Shown piece by piece: positions 28,491 to 38,557 of a stretch of 64,000 nt of DNA. Numbering within the stretch: the stretch's first letter is position 1; each line of letters starts with the position of its first letter. The position numbers and the translations under genes are program-made. The notes below the pieces were generated by a model that saw only the letters and a list, made by a program, of their open reading frames with translations, was not told the origin of the DNA and ran no database searches. Source of the stretch: Variovorax sp. (lineage in GTDB: Bacteria > Pseudomonadota > Gammaproteobacteria > Burkholderiales > Burkholderiaceae_C); assembly GCA_025352265.1 (NCBI GenBank), contig JANXTS010000046.1, forward strand, positions 62,001 to 126,000, read 5' to 3'.

Positions 28491-29315
28491 ATGAGCATTA
28501 CCTACAACGACGCCGAAGGCATTGCCGCCATGCGCGTAGCCGGCCGGCTGGGCTCCGAGGTGCTGGACTACCTCGCGCCCTTCATCCAGCCCGGCATCAC
28601 AACCAACGAGATCGACCGCCTGGCTGCCGAGTACATGGTCGAACAGGGCACTACTTCAGCGACTGTCGGCTACATGGGCGCCAGCAGCGTGCCCTTCCCC
28701 AAATCGCTGTGCACCTCGGTCAACCACGTGGTCTGCCACGGCATCCCGAACGACAAGCCCCTCAAAAAGGGCGACGTCATGAACATCGATGTCACGGTCG
28801 TCAAAGACGGCTGGTTCGGCGACAACAGCCGCATGTTCGTGATCGGCGATGCGTCGATCGCGGCCAGGCGACTGTGCGCCCTCACCTACGAAGCGATGTG
28901 GCACGGCATCCTGCAGGTACGCCCCGGCGCGCATTTGGGGGACGTCGGCCATGCCATCCAGAAATTTGCCGAAGGCCACGGCTTTTCAGTGGTGCGCGAG
29001 TTTTGCGGCCACGGCGTAGGCAGGCATTTCCATGAAGACCCGCAGGTTCTTCACTACGGCCGCCCCGGCACTTTGGAAGAGCTCAAGCCCGGCATGATTT
29101 TCACCATCGAGCCGATGATCAATGCGGGCAAGCGCGACATCAAGGAAGACGCCAGGGGTGGCCAGTACGACGGCTGGACTATCGTCACTCGAGACCATTC
29201 GCTGTCGGCGCAATGGGAGCATTCGGTGCTTGTGACCGAAACCGGGTACGAGGTGCTGACCCTGTCGGCCGCCAGCCCGGCGCCTCCCCCGTTCGTTACC
29301 GCGACCAAGACCTGA
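28491..29315 (+). CDS. map: Methionine aminopeptidase type I
   Basis: A 274-residue type Ia enzyme. Substrate-site His83 (CHGIP) and metal ligands Asp100 and Asp111 ([14 protein letters not shown]) are followed by [10 protein letters not shown] and TIEPMIN carrying the remaining His and Glu ligands. ATG 28491 gives the conserved start MSITYND; 12 extra upstream codons lack family character. It removes initiator Met in the cytosol. It is divergent from purL across about 130 bases. Confidence 0.96.
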   Translation: MSITYNDAEGIAAMRVAGRLGSEVLDYLAPFIQPGITTNEIDRLAAEYMVEQGTTSATVGYMGASSVPFPKSLCTSVNHVVCHGIPNDKPLKKGDVMNIDVTVVKDGWFGDNSRMFVIGDASIAARRLCALTYEAMWHGILQVRPGAHLGDVGHAIQKFAEGHGFSVVREFCGHGVGRHFHEDPQVLHYGRPGTLEELKPGMIFTIEPMINAGKRDIKEDARGGQYDGWTIVTRDHSLSAQWEHSVLVTETGYEVLTLSAASPAPPPFVTATKT

Positions 29316-29374
29316 CCGATGACGGCCCGTTCGACCGACTTGGTGTGATCGAACCCCCGAAAAGCGACGTCGCG

Positions 29375-31948
29375 ATGCTGCGCGAGTCGTACCGTGCAGA
29401 CAAACTCGCCCTGTTCGACACATTGCGGTTTGCTCGTGCGCCGACACGCAGTGTGCACGGGGTACTCAGGCAGCTGTCCGCGTTGGCCGACGACACCCTG
29501 AAGGCGCTCTGGCACGACGCTGATTTCGGCCAGGAGCTGGCGTTGGCGGCGGTCGGCGGTTTTGGCCGCGGCGAGCTGTTTCCCTACTCTGACGTCGATG
29601 TGCTGCTGCTCTTGCCGTCCGGCCATGCCGACTGCATCGATCCAGGGCGTATCGAAGCATTCATCGGCCGGTGCTGGGACGCGGGCCTTGAAATCGGATC
29701 GAGTGTTCGCACAATCGACGAGTGTCTGAGTGAGGCCGAAAAAGACGTCACCGTACAGACGTCGCTGCTCGAGTCGCGCCTGATCGCTGGCGACAAGAAG
29801 CTCTACACCACCTTCCGCAAGCGCTTTGTCACGGCCATCGATCCGCAGGCTTTTTTCGCCGCGAAGTCGCAGGAAATGCGGCATCGTCACCAGAAGTACG
29901 ACAACACTCCTTACGCGCTCGAGCCCAACTGCAAGGAATCTCCGGGAGGGCTGCGGGACTTGCAAATCATCCTGTGGATGACCAAGGCGGCCGGATTCGG
30001 CAGCCGTTGGGACGACCTCGCCAAAAGCGGCCTGGCCACCGTTTTCGAAGTGCAGCAAATCAAGCGCAACGAGGCGTTACTCAGCCTTGTCCGCGCGCGC
30101 CTGCACGTCATCGCCAACAGGCGTGAAGACCGCCTGGTGTTCGATCTGCAGACCGCCGTGGCGGCCACTTTCGGCTACGAAGGCATTTCGCAGCGCAAGG
30201 CCAGCGAAGCGCTGATGCGGCGCTACTACTGGGCCGCCAAGGCAGTGACGCAGTTGAACCAGATCATGCTGCTCAACATCGCCGAGCGGCTGCAGCCGCA
30301 AGCCGATCAGCCGACTCGCATCAACGACCGATTCTTCGAGAAAGGTGGGCTGATCGACATCGCTAGCGACGACTTGTACCAGCGCGATCCGCACGCCATT
30401 CTTGAAACGTTCTTGCTGTATCAGAAGACGATCGGCGTAAATGGTCTGTCGCCGCGCACGCTGCGAGCGCTGTACAACGCGCGCCGCGTCATGGACAGCA
30501 AGTTTCGCAACGATCACGTCAATCACATCACGTTCATGCGCATGCTGCTCGAACCACGCGGCATCACGCACGCGCTGCGGCTGATGAACCAGACTTCCGT
30601 GCTCGGCCGCTATCTGCGCGTGTTTCGCAGCATCGTGGGACAGATGCAGCACGACCTGTTTCACGTGTATACGGTCGATCAGCACATCCTCATGGTGCTG
30701 CGCAACATACGGCGCTTTTTCGTGGCCGAGCACGCGCACGAGTACCCGTTCTGCTCGCAGCTGGCTGCCGGCTGGGACAAGCCGTGGGTTCTCTACGTGG
30801 CGGCGCTCTACCACGACATCGCCAAGGGACGCGGTGGCGACCACTCGACATTGGGCGCACGCGATGTACGGCGTTTCTGCCAGCAGCACGACATCGAGCG
30901 CGAAGACACCAAGCTCATCGAATTCCTGGTGACAGAACATCTCACCATGAGCACGGTTGCACAAAAGCAGGACCTGAGCGATCCGGAGGTGATCGGCGCC
31001 TTTGCAAAACGCGTCGGTAACGAGCGCTATCTGACAGGCCTCTACTTGTTGACCATCGCCGACATCCGCGGGACATCCCCGCGGGTCTGGAACGCCTGGA
31101 AAGGCAAGCTGCTGGAAGACCTGTATCGCGCAACCCTGCGCACGCTCGGTGGCCACATGCCGGATGCGGGTGCGGAGATCGAGGCCCGCAAGCACGACGC
31201 ACTGGTGCAGCTGGCTCTGTACGCGGAGCGTTTCGAATCGCACAAGGCGCTCTGGGAAACGCTGGACGTCGGCTACTTCATGCGGCACGACGCCTCGGAA
31301 ATCGCCTGGCACGCCAAGCAGCTGTCGCGCCACGTACCGATGCGCGGCGTACCGATCCACCCTGCAATGCCTCCCATAGTGCGCGCCCGGCTGTCACCTA
31401 TCGGCGAGGGCTTGCAGGTGGTGGTGTACACACCCGACGAGCCCGATCTCTTTGTCCGCATTTGCGGTTATTTCGACCAGTCGTCCTTCAGCATCATCGA
31501 CGCCAAGGTGCACACCACCAGCAACGGCTATGCGCTCGACACCTTCCAGATCGTGACCGCTTATGCACCGGAGCATTACCGCGACCTGATGAGCATGGTC
31601 GAAACCGGCCTTGCCAAGGCGCTCGAAGAAGCCGGCCCGTTACCGGCTCCCAGTAAGGGACGTGTGTCACGCCGGGTGCGCAGCTTTCCGATCAACCCAC
31701 GCATCAGCCTCGTGCCGGACGACAAGGCGCAGCGCTGGGTGCTCAATATCTCCGCAAGCGACCGCGCCGGCTTGTTGTATTCAGTGGCCCGGGTGTTGGC
31801 GCACCATCACTTGAACCTGCAGCTCGCCAAGGTCACGACGCTGGGCGAGCGGGTCGAGGACAGCTTCTTGATCAGCGGCCCGGAGCTGCATGGCCAGCGA
31901 GCGCAGTTGGCCATCGAGACCGAACTGCTCGAGGCGCTTGCACCCTGA
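29375..31948 (+). CDS. glnD: [Protein-PII] uridylyltransferase/uridylyl-removing enzyme
   Basis: About 857 residues. The nucleotidyltransferase active site GGFGRGELFPYSDVDVLLL is near 57-75. A GlnD helical domain follows, then an HD hydrolase domain (YHDIAKGRGGDHS near 470) and two C-terminal ACT domains that sense glutamine. It uridylylates and deuridylylates PII to signal nitrogen status. ATG 29375 (MLRESYRADK) gives the usual length; GTG 29345 is an alternative. The gap from map is short. Confidence 0.95.
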   Translation: MLRESYRADKLALFDTLRFARAPTRSVHGVLRQLSALADDTLKALWHDADFGQELALAAVGGFGRGELFPYSDVDVLLLLPSGHADCIDPGRIEAFIGRCWDAGLEIGSSVRTIDECLSEAEKDVTVQTSLLESRLIAGDKKLYTTFRKRFVTAIDPQAFFAAKSQEMRHRHQKYDNTPYALEPNCKESPGGLRDLQIILWMTKAAGFGSRWDDLAKSGLATVFEVQQIKRNEALLSLVRARLHVIANRREDRLVFDLQTAVAATFGYEGISQRKASEALMRRYYWAAKAVTQLNQIMLLNIAERLQPQADQPTRINDRFFEKGGLIDIASDDLYQRDPHAILETFLLYQKTIGVNGLSPRTLRALYNARRVMDSKFRNDHVNHITFMRMLLEPRGITHALRLMNQTSVLGRYLRVFRSIVGQMQHDLFHVYTVDQHILMVLRNIRRFFVAEHAHEYPFCSQLAAGWDKPWVLYVAALYHDIAKGRGGDHSTLGARDVRRFCQQHDIEREDTKLIEFLVTEHLTMSTVAQKQDLSDPEVIGAFAKRVGNERYLTGLYLLTIADIRGTSPRVWNAWKGKLLEDLYRATLRTLGGHMPDAGAEIEARKHDALVQLALYAERFESHKALWETLDVGYFMRHDASEIAWHAKQLSRHVPMRGVPIHPAMPPIVRARLSPIGEGLQVVVYTPDEPDLFVRICGYFDQSSFSIIDAKVHTTSNGYALDTFQIVTAYAPEHYRDLMSMVETGLAKALEEAGPLPAPSKGRVSRRVRSFPINPRISLVPDDKAQRWVLNISASDRAGLLYSVARVLAHHHLNLQLAKVTTLGERVEDSFLISGPELHGQRAQLAIETELLEALAP

Positions 31949-31999
31949 ACCTTCGCGATTCGCACTGATCACACCCTCAAAAAAATCCGAAGTTCCCCG

Positions 32000-32686
32000 A
32001 TGATCGAGCCCACCGACACCGTCTATCTCATCGATGTCGACAACACGCTGCTCGACAACGACCGGATCATTGCCGACTTGCGGCAGCACCTCGAAGAAGC
32101 CTTCGGCATGGCCAGCGCGGACCGCTACTGGGACGCGTTAGAAACCCTGCGCACCGAGCTAGGCTACGTCGACTACCTCGGCGCGCTGCAGCGGTATCGC
32201 AATGACGAGAGCCTGCGTGGCATGAAGGATTCGCGGCTGCTGCTGATGTCCGGCTTCCTGATCGACTACCCGTTCGCCGACCGCGTCTATGCTGGTGCGA
32301 TGGAGGCGCTGAAGGCGCTGCGACGACTCGGCACCGTCGCCATCGTGTCCGACGGCGACGTCGTCTTCCAGCCGCGCAAGGTGCAGCGAGCCAAGTTGTG
32401 GGAGGCCGTCGAGGGCCGTGTTTTGATCTACGTGCACAAAGAGCAGATGCTGGACGCCATCGCCGCGGCCTACCCCGCAAAACACTACGTGATGATTGAT
32501 GACAAGCTGCGCATCCTGTCGGCCATGAAGGCCGTCTGGGGCCGGCGCCTCACCACCGTCTTCGTGCGCCAGGGCCACTACGCGCTCGACACCCAAGCCA
32601 TCGCCGCATATGCGCCTGCCGACATCACCGTCGAGCGGATAGGCGATCTCATCGACTTCCAGTGGCCGGCGTTGCCGGAAACATGA
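32000..32686 (+). CDS. HAD-superfamily hydrolase
   Basis: A 228-residue HAD phosphatase-like protein. Motif I is DVDNT (Asp12, Asp14), motif II is VSDGD near 117, and a Lys-containing region precedes the motif IV acidic pair (MIDDKLRI). The helical cap lies between motifs I and II. It probably dephosphorylates a small metabolite. It sits 51 bases after glnD and 13 before pgm, so co-transcription with pgm is likely. The substrate is unknown. Confidence 0.87.
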   Translation: MIEPTDTVYLIDVDNTLLDNDRIIADLRQHLEEAFGMASADRYWDALETLRTELGYVDYLGALQRYRNDESLRGMKDSRLLLMSGFLIDYPFADRVYAGAMEALKALRRLGTVAIVSDGDVVFQPRKVQRAKLWEAVEGRVLIYVHKEQMLDAIAAAYPAKHYVMIDDKLRILSAMKAVWGRRLTTVFVRQGHYALDTQAIAAYAPADITVERIGDLIDFQWPALPET

Positions 32687-32699
32687 CCGGAGACAACAC

Positions 32700-34349
32700 A
32701 TGAGCCAGAAGATCAGCCCCCTCGCCGGCCAGCCGGCACCGTATGCATCGCTGGTCGATGTGCCTCGACTCGTCTCGGCCTACTACAGCGGTCGCCCCAA
32801 TGCGTCGGTGGCAGCGCAGCGCGTCGCCTTTGGCACTTCTGGCCACCGCGGCTCGTCGTTCGACGATTCGTTCAACGAGTGGCACGTGCTGGCGATCACC
32901 CAGGCGATCTGCGATTTTCGCAAGCAAAAGGGCATCGACGGCCCGCTGTTCCTCGGTATCGACACGCATGCACTGTCGACACCGGCTTTTGCGAGCGCGG
33001 TCGAAGTGCTGGCCGCGAATGGCGTCGAGCTGATGCTGTCGAAAGACGACGAGTACACGCCGACGCCGGCCGTGTCGCACGCCATACTGGTCTACAACCG
33101 CGGTCGAACCAGCGGGTTGGCCGATGGCATCGTGGTCTCGCCCTCGCACAACCCGCCGGAGAGTGGCGGCTTCAAATACAACCCGCCGAACGGGGGGCCG
33201 GCCGGCACCGACATCACCTCGGCGGTCGAGGCCGCAGCCAACGCGATGCTGGCCAACGGACTTGCCGGCGTGAAGCGGATGCCGCTGGCGCAGGCGCTCA
33301 AAGCATCGACCACGCATCGCCACGACTTCCTCAACAATTACGTCGAAGACCTTGCCAGCGTGATCGACATGGCATCGATCCGCGGTGCCGAAGTCGACAT
33401 GGGCGTCGACCCGTTGGGCGGTGCCGGCGTGAACTACTGGGCCGCCATCGGCGAGCGCTACAAGCTCAAGCTGACGGTGCTCAACACCGAGGTCGACCCG
33501 ACCTTTCGCTTTATGTCGCTCGACTGGGACGGGCGCATCCGCATGGACCCTTCGTCGCCCTATGCGATGCACAGCGTGGTCGAGCACAGGGACCGCTTTC
33601 CGATCATTTTCGCCTGCGACACCGACCACGACCGGCACGGCATCGTCACCCGCACTTCGGGTTTGATGCAGCCGAACAGCTATCTGGCGGTGATGGTCGA
33701 TTACCTTTTCACCCATCGGCCGAACTGGTCGGCATCGGCTGCCGTCGGCAAGACCTTGGTCAGCAGCGGCATGATCGACCGCGTGGCTTCGAGCGTCGGC
33801 CGCAAGGTTTACGAGGTGCCGGTCGGCTTCAAGTGGTTCGTCGACGGGCTGGTCGACGGCTCGCTCGGTTTCGGCGGCGAAGAGAGCGCAGGTGCCACCT
33901 TTTTGCGGCGCGACGGCGCGGTCTGGACCACCGACAAGGATGGGCTCATCGCCGCCCTGCTCTCCGGCGAGATCAAAGCGCAGACCGGGCGCGACCCGGG
34001 CGAGCGCTACGCCGAGCTGACCGCCGCGCTCGGCAAGCCGGTTTCGGATCGCGTCGACGCGGCCGCCACGCCGGCGCAGAAGAAGCGTCTGTCGACGTTG
34101 TCACCAGCGCAGATCACGTCAACGCAACTGGCCGGCGAGAAGATCGTCAACGTGTTGAGCAACGCACCGGGCAACGGCGCGGCGCTCGGCGGCGTCAAGG
34201 TCATGACCGCGAACGGTTGGTTTGCGGCACGACCCTCGGGCACCGAGAACATCTACAAGATCTACGGCGAGAGTTTCTTGGGCGACGAGCACCTGCAGCG
34301 GATTTTGGAAGAGGCACAGAAGGTGGTGGACCAGGCGCTGGCGGATTGA
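32700..34349 (+). CDS. pgm: Phosphoglucomutase (alpha-D-glucose-1,6-bisphosphate dependent)
   Basis: A 549-residue alpha-D-phosphohexomutase, matching the E. coli Pgm type. The phosphoserine loop is VVSPSHNPPESGG near 143-155, the metal site DTDHDRHG near 309-316, the sugar-binding GGEESAGA near 393-400 and the phosphate-binding RPSGTENIYKIYGES near 513-527. It interconverts glucose-1-P and glucose-6-P. The stop is three bases from the convergent permease stop. Confidence 0.96.
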   Translation: MSQKISPLAGQPAPYASLVDVPRLVSAYYSGRPNASVAAQRVAFGTSGHRGSSFDDSFNEWHVLAITQAICDFRKQKGIDGPLFLGIDTHALSTPAFASAVEVLAANGVELMLSKDDEYTPTPAVSHAILVYNRGRTSGLADGIVVSPSHNPPESGGFKYNPPNGGPAGTDITSAVEAAANAMLANGLAGVKRMPLAQALKASTTHRHDFLNNYVEDLASVIDMASIRGAEVDMGVDPLGGAGVNYWAAIGERYKLKLTVLNTEVDPTFRFMSLDWDGRIRMDPSSPYAMHSVVEHRDRFPIIFACDTDHDRHGIVTRTSGLMQPNSYLAVMVDYLFTHRPNWSASAAVGKTLVSSGMIDRVASSVGRKVYEVPVGFKWFVDGLVDGSLGFGGEESAGATFLRRDGAVWTTDKDGLIAALLSGEIKAQTGRDPGERYAELTAALGKPVSDRVDAAATPAQKKRLSTLSPAQITSTQLAGEKIVNVLSNAPGNGAALGGVKVMTANGWFAARPSGTENIYKIYGESFLGDEHLQRILEEAQKVVDQALAD

Positions 34350-34352
34350 CGG

Positions 34353-35420
34353 TCAATCCTGGCCCGTCGACAACCGCCGCTCCAGCCACGCGCTGTAGCG
34401 CGACAGGCTGAAGCACATCACCCAATAAACCGCCGCGAGGAATAGATAGCCCTCGAGGTAGAACGGCCGCCAGGTCGTGTCGCCGCCGAGCGCCAGGCCC
34501 AATGCGCCGGTGAGTTCGAAGAGCCCAACGATGGTCACGAGCGAGGTGTCCTTCAACGTGCCGACCACGCTGTTGGTCAGTGCAGGAACCACCAGCCGCA
34601 GCGCTTGCGGCAGGATGATGTCGCGCTGCACCGGCCAACGGCCGAAGCCCAGCGCCATCGCCACGTCTGTCTGCCCACGCGGCACGGCCTGAAGTCCGCC
34701 GCGGATGATCTCCGCGAGATAGGCCGCAACAAACAACGCCAGGCCGGCCAACACGCGCACCAGCACGTCGGGCTGCCACCCCGCAGGCCACAGCAACGGC
34801 AACAAAAACGACGCCATGAACAACACCGAGATCAATGGCACGCCGCGCACCAGCTCTATGTAGGTAGCGCTCAAGGTGCGCACCACCGGCCATCGCGAGC
34901 GGCGCCCCAGCGCCAGCAGCAACGCCAGCGGAAAGGCAAGTGCCAGGCTAACCACCGCGAGGCTGATCGTCAGTGGCAGGCCGCCCCAACGGCTGGTCGG
35001 TACATACGCCAAACCAAGTGAGCCGCCGCGCATCAGCACCACGAAGACCGCCAACGTGACAACCCACAGCGGCAGCAGCCAGCCGCGCCAACTGCGCGGC
35101 CAAGCGCTCAACAACGTCGTCGCGGTGAGCACCGTAACGGCCACCGCGGGCCGCCACTGGTCTTCGTACGGATAGCGGCCGAAGAGGATCGGTCGCCATT
35201 TCTCTGCGATGACGCCCCAGCACGCGCCATGGTGACCGGCGGCGCGACAGGCTTCGGCATCGGGCCGGAACACTGCGTGCAGCACGGCCCAGTCAACCGC
35301 ATACGCGCCAATCCACCCCAGCAACGCGAGGAACACGACTGTGAACACGCTTCGGATGGGCGAGCCGAACAGCTCGCTCCGCCATGCGATCCGGCCGTTC
35401 GTGTCGATGGCTCTGTTCAT
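34353..35420 (-). CDS. Polar amino acid ABC transporter permease (AapM/BztC-like)
   Basis: A 355-residue HisMQ-type permease. An N-terminal extension with a DUF-like pair of helices (Cys-containing ACRAAGHHGACW loop near 57-68) precedes the transporter core, as in AapM. The EAA loop is EIIRGGLQAVPRGQTDVAMALG near 243-264. ATG 35418-35420 was chosen: its ATGA overlap couples it to the upstream permease, and the open frame further upstream only shadows that gene. It is the last gene of a three-gene operon with no ATPase. Confidence 0.9.
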   Translation of the reverse strand: MNRAIDTNGRIAWRSELFGSPIRSVFTVVFLALLGWIGAYAVDWAVLHAVFRPDAEACRAAGHHGACWGVIAEKWRPILFGRYPYEDQWRPAVAVTVLTATTLLSAWPRSWRGWLLPLWVVTLAVFVVLMRGGSLGLAYVPTSRWGGLPLTISLAVVSLALAFPLALLLALGRRSRWPVVRTLSATYIELVRGVPLISVLFMASFLLPLLWPAGWQPDVLVRVLAGLALFVAAYLAEIIRGGLQAVPRGQTDVAMALGFGRWPVQRDIILPQALRLVVPALTNSVVGTLKDTSLVTIVGLFELTGALGLALGGDTTWRPFYLEGYLFLAAVYWVMCFSLSRYSAWLERRLSTGQD

Positions 35421-36409
35421 TGCCAGCCCCGCAATGCGACACGCGCGTTGTAGAAGTTCATCGCACCGGAGATCGACAGCGACAACGCCAAATACACCGC
35501 CATGATGATGGCGATGCACTCGAAGGTGCGGCCGGTCGAGTTGAACGACGTGTTGGCGATCGACATCAGCTCTGGATAGCCGACTGCCACCGCCAGCGAC
35601 GAGTTCTTGGTGAGGCTCAGCAACTGGTTGGTGAGCGACGGCACGATCACACGCAGGGCTTGCGGCAACACGACGATGCGCAGTTGCTGCAGCGGCGTGA
35701 GGCCGAGCGCTTGCGCCGCGAGCTTCTGCCCCTGCGACACCGAGCCGATGCCGGCCCGCACGATTTCCGCGACGAAGGCCGCGGTGTACGCCGCGAGTCC
35801 GATCACCACCGTGAGGTACTCTGGGCTGAGCGCGGCACCACCGGTGACGTTGAAGCTGCTGCGCTCGGGCCAGTCGAAGTGCGAGGGCCACCAGGCGCCA
35901 GCTTCGCGCACTGGCCACGGGATCGTCAGGCCGTCCTTGCTGAGCCAGACGCCGCGCACCAGTTCGATGGCTTCGGTCGAATCGGGCAGCAACTGCGTGA
36001 GCGCGAAATACAGCATCAACATCTGCACCAGCAGCGGGATGTTGCGCAGTGTCTGCACGTACGCGCCGCAAAAGCCGCGCATCAGCACGTGCGGCGCAAG
36101 CCGTCCAATGCCTATCAGCGTGCCGAACACGACGGCGAGGACCGAAGCCGGTACGGCGGCACGCAGCGTGTTGATCAAGCCCGCGAGGAAGGCGCGCCAG
36201 TATGGCTGCCCCGCCTCGAAGTCGAGCCAACCTTCACCGATGCCGAAGCCCGCAGGGTCGAGCAAAAAGTCGAAGCCCGACTGCACCCCCCGTGCGCGCA
36301 GCACGCCCAGCGCATGCAGCACGAGCCAGGCGGTGGCGCCAGCGATGGCGGCCAGCAGCAGGGCCTGAACGACCCAGGCGATCCAGCGGCCGGACGCCGC
36401 CCCTTTCAC
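35417..36409 (-). CDS. Polar amino acid ABC transporter permease (AapQ/BztB-like)
   Basis: A 330-residue HisMQ-type permease with about five to seven membrane segments, a central periplasmic insert typical of AapQ/BztB, and the EAA loop EIVRAGIGSVSQGQKLAAQALG. I chose GTG 36407-36409, which makes a GTGA overlap with the binding-protein stop and leaves about nine residues before the first helix. A GTG at 36446-36448 would give 13 more residues and a 43-base overlap. Confidence 0.88.
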   Translation of the reverse strand: MKGAASGRWIAWVVQALLLAAIAGATAWLVLHALGVLRARGVQSGFDFLLDPAGFGIGEGWLDFEAGQPYWRAFLAGLINTLRAAVPASVLAVVFGTLIGIGRLAPHVLMRGFCGAYVQTLRNIPLLVQMLMLYFALTQLLPDSTEAIELVRGVWLSKDGLTIPWPVREAGAWWPSHFDWPERSSFNVTGGAALSPEYLTVVIGLAAYTAAFVAEIVRAGIGSVSQGQKLAAQALGLTPLQQLRIVVLPQALRVIVPSLTNQLLSLTKNSSLAVAVGYPELMSIANTSFNSTGRTFECIAIIMAVYLALSLSISGAMNFYNARVALRGWQ

Positions 36410-37449
36410 CGGACCGGAGGGGCGTACATCAGGCCGCCCTTGCTCCACAGGTTGTTGACGCCGCGCGGCAGCTTCAGCACCGACTTGGGTCCGACGTTGC
36501 GTTCGAAGATCTCACCGTAGTTGCCAACCGCCTTGATGGCGCGATACGACCAGTCCTTGTCGAGCCCGAGCAGCTTGCCGAGGTCGTCGCTGGTGCCGAG
36601 CAGCCGCTGCTGCGCTGGGTCTTTGCTGTCGGCCTTGAGGGTGTCGATGTTGGCCTGCGTGATGCCGACCTCCTCCGCCTCGATAAGCGCGTTCGGCACC
36701 CATTTGGCAATGGCGAACCACTCGTCGTCGCCACGGCGCACCAGCGGCGCGAGCGGCTCCTTGGAGATCAGCTCGGGCAGGATCAGGTAGTCGTCCGCGT
36801 TAGGCGCCTCTTTGTTACGCAGACCTGCAAGTGCCGAGGCATCGGTCGTGAAAGCCTGGCAACGGCCCGCGAAAAAGGCCTTGAACGAGGCTTCGAAGCT
36901 TTCGAACACGACGGTCTTGATCGGGATGTTTTGCGCCTTGAACCAGTCCGACACGTTCTTCTCGTTGGTAGTGCCCGACTGCGTGCAGATCGTCGCGCCC
37001 TTGAGCTGCTTGGCGCTCGTCACCTTGATCTTCTTCGGCACCAGAAAACCTTGGCCGTCGTAGTAGTTGATGGTTGTGAAGTTGAAGCCGAGCGAGGCAT
37101 CGCGCGTCAGGTTCCATGTGGTGTTGCGCGCCAGGATGTCGACCTCGCCCGCCTGCAGGGCGGAGAAGCGCTGCTGCGAATTGAGTGGCACGAAGTCGAC
37201 CTTCTTCGGATCACCCAACACCGCCGCCGCAATGGCGCGGCAACTGTCGACGTCGAGCCCCGACCAGTTGCCTTGCGTGTCGGGCGCCGAGAAGCCGGCG
37301 ACGCCGTTGGTCACGCCACATTTAACGGTGCCACGCTGCTTGACTGCATCGAGCGTCTTGCCGGCAAAGGCTGAAACCGAGGCGCAGAGCGCAATGACGG
37401 ACAAAGTGGTGACGGAAGCCGAGACGAGCGCCGGACGAATGCTTTTCAT
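36406..37449 (-). CDS. Polar amino acid ABC transporter substrate-binding protein (AapJ/BztA-like)
   Basis: A 347-residue type II periplasmic binding protein. The signal peptide (about 1-29) ends SAFA-G. KCGVTNGVAGFSAPD, NTTWTLTRDAS-type (here NTTWNLTRDAS) and YYDGQGF segments are diagnostic for the general L-amino-acid (Aap/Bzt) family, and the C-terminus has AVGNYGEIFERN. ATG 37447-37449 opens the signal peptide. It is the first gene of the operon and divergent from doxX. It is a paralogue of the binding protein at 55826-56851. Confidence 0.92.
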   Translation of the reverse strand: MKSIRPALVSASVTTLSVIALCASVSAFAGKTLDAVKQRGTVKCGVTNGVAGFSAPDTQGNWSGLDVDSCRAIAAAVLGDPKKVDFVPLNSQQRFSALQAGEVDILARNTTWNLTRDASLGFNFTTINYYDGQGFLVPKKIKVTSAKQLKGATICTQSGTTNEKNVSDWFKAQNIPIKTVVFESFEASFKAFFAGRCQAFTTDASALAGLRNKEAPNADDYLILPELISKEPLAPLVRRGDDEWFAIAKWVPNALIEAEEVGITQANIDTLKADSKDPAQQRLLGTSDDLGKLLGLDKDWSYRAIKAVGNYGEIFERNVGPKSVLKLPRGVNNLWSKGGLMYAPPVR

Positions 37450-37553
37450 GGTGTTGTTATTCAGTGCGTGAAACGATTTTTGGCAGTGTACGCAGGATGC
37501 GGCCCACAGTTCATTAACATTCCCGCACCTCAACCAGATAACGGAGAAACTCA

Positions 37554-37958
37554 ATGACTCGAAGCGAAGACACCGGCAAACTGATCCTTCGCGTTGCCCT
37601 CGGCATTCTCATACTGCTGCATGGCATCGCCAAACTGAAGGGAGGCGTCGGCTTCGTCTCGAGCCAGCTGACCTCGCACGGCTTGCCACCAATACTGGCT
37701 TATGGCGTCTACATCGGCGAGGTCATTGCGCCGGCGCTCATCATCATCGGCTTCTTCACCCGGCCTGCCGCCTGGATCATTGCCGTCAACATGTTGTTCG
37801 CCTTCTACCTGGTGCACATGGGCGACCTGAGCGCGCTAACCAAGCAGGGTGGATGGCAACTCGAGCTGCAGGGTATGTTCCTGGCGGCCGCGGTCGCGGT
37901 CGGTTTTCTGGGGGCAGGCGGCTTCAGCCTCGGCGGCCGCACCGGCCGTCTGAACTAA
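37554..37958 (+). CDS. DoxX-family membrane protein
   Basis: A 134-residue protein with four hydrophobic segments and the DoxX pattern ([19 protein letters not shown] at the start, [19 protein letters not shown] in the middle). Family members occur in redox and quinone-related membrane complexes, but function is rarely known. The start is ATG 37554 with GGAGA upstream. Its stop overlaps the convergent def stop by three bases. Confidence 0.88.
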   Translation: MTRSEDTGKLILRVALGILILLHGIAKLKGGVGFVSSQLTSHGLPPILAYGVYIGEVIAPALIIIGFFTRPAAWIIAVNMLFAFYLVHMGDLSALTKQGGWQLELQGMFLAAAVAVGFLGAGGFSLGGRTGRLN

Positions 37959-38494
37959 TCGTCTTCGCTCGCATCGAGGCCTGGGAACAGGACCTCGGTG
38001 AAGCCGAAGCGCGAAAAATCGCGAACACGCATCGGATACAGCTTGCCCAGCAAGTGGTCGACCTCGTGCTGCACGACCCGCGCATGAAAGCCGCTCACGA
38101 TGCGGTCGATCGGGTCGCCGTAGGGGTCGAACCCGGTGTAGCGGATATGGGCGAGTCGCGGCACCACGCCTCGCAGGCCGGGCACCGACAGGCAGCCCTC
38201 CCAACCCTCTTCTTCTTCGTCGCCGAGCGGCGTGATGACAGGGTTGACGAGCACCGTGCGCGGCACGATCGGCGCGTCAGGGTAGCGCGGGTTGACGGCG
38301 GCAGTGCCGAAGATCACCAGCTGCTGATCGACGCCGATTTGGGGCGCCGCCAGGCCGGCCCCGCTGACCGAGTGCATGGTCTCGAACATGTCGCGCACCA
38401 GCAGATGCAGCTCGTCGGTATCGAATGCGCCCACCGGCTGCGCGATGCGCAACAAGCGGGGATCACCCATCTTTAAAATTTCGCGAATGGCCAT
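37955..38494 (-). CDS. def: Peptide deformylase
   Basis: A 179-residue deformylase. Motif 1 is [10 protein letters not shown] (45-54), motif 2 EGCLSVPG (metal Cys near 100), and motif 3 QHEVDHLLG (two metal His near 142-146). It removes the formyl group of nascent proteins. This is a second-type def gene not next to fmt. The start is ATG 38492-38494. Confidence 0.95.
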   Translation of the reverse strand: MAIREILKMGDPRLLRIAQPVGAFDTDELHLLVRDMFETMHSVSGAGLAAPQIGVDQQLVIFGTAAVNPRYPDAPIVPRTVLVNPVITPLGDEEEEGWEGCLSVPGLRGVVPRLAHIRYTGFDPYGDPIDRIVSGFHARVVQHEVDHLLGKLYPMRVRDFSRFGFTEVLFPGLDASEDD

Positions 38495-38557
38495 GCGGCA
38501 ATTATCACAAAGCCGATGTCAGGGCGCTGCCTTCACGACACGGTTCTCCTGTGTCAA

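Noticed and set aside
34353..36230. A 625-codon reading of the AapM-like permease frame extending far upstream
   Set aside because: Residues before the ATG at 35420 are an out-of-frame reading of the AapQ-like gene and lack membrane pattern.
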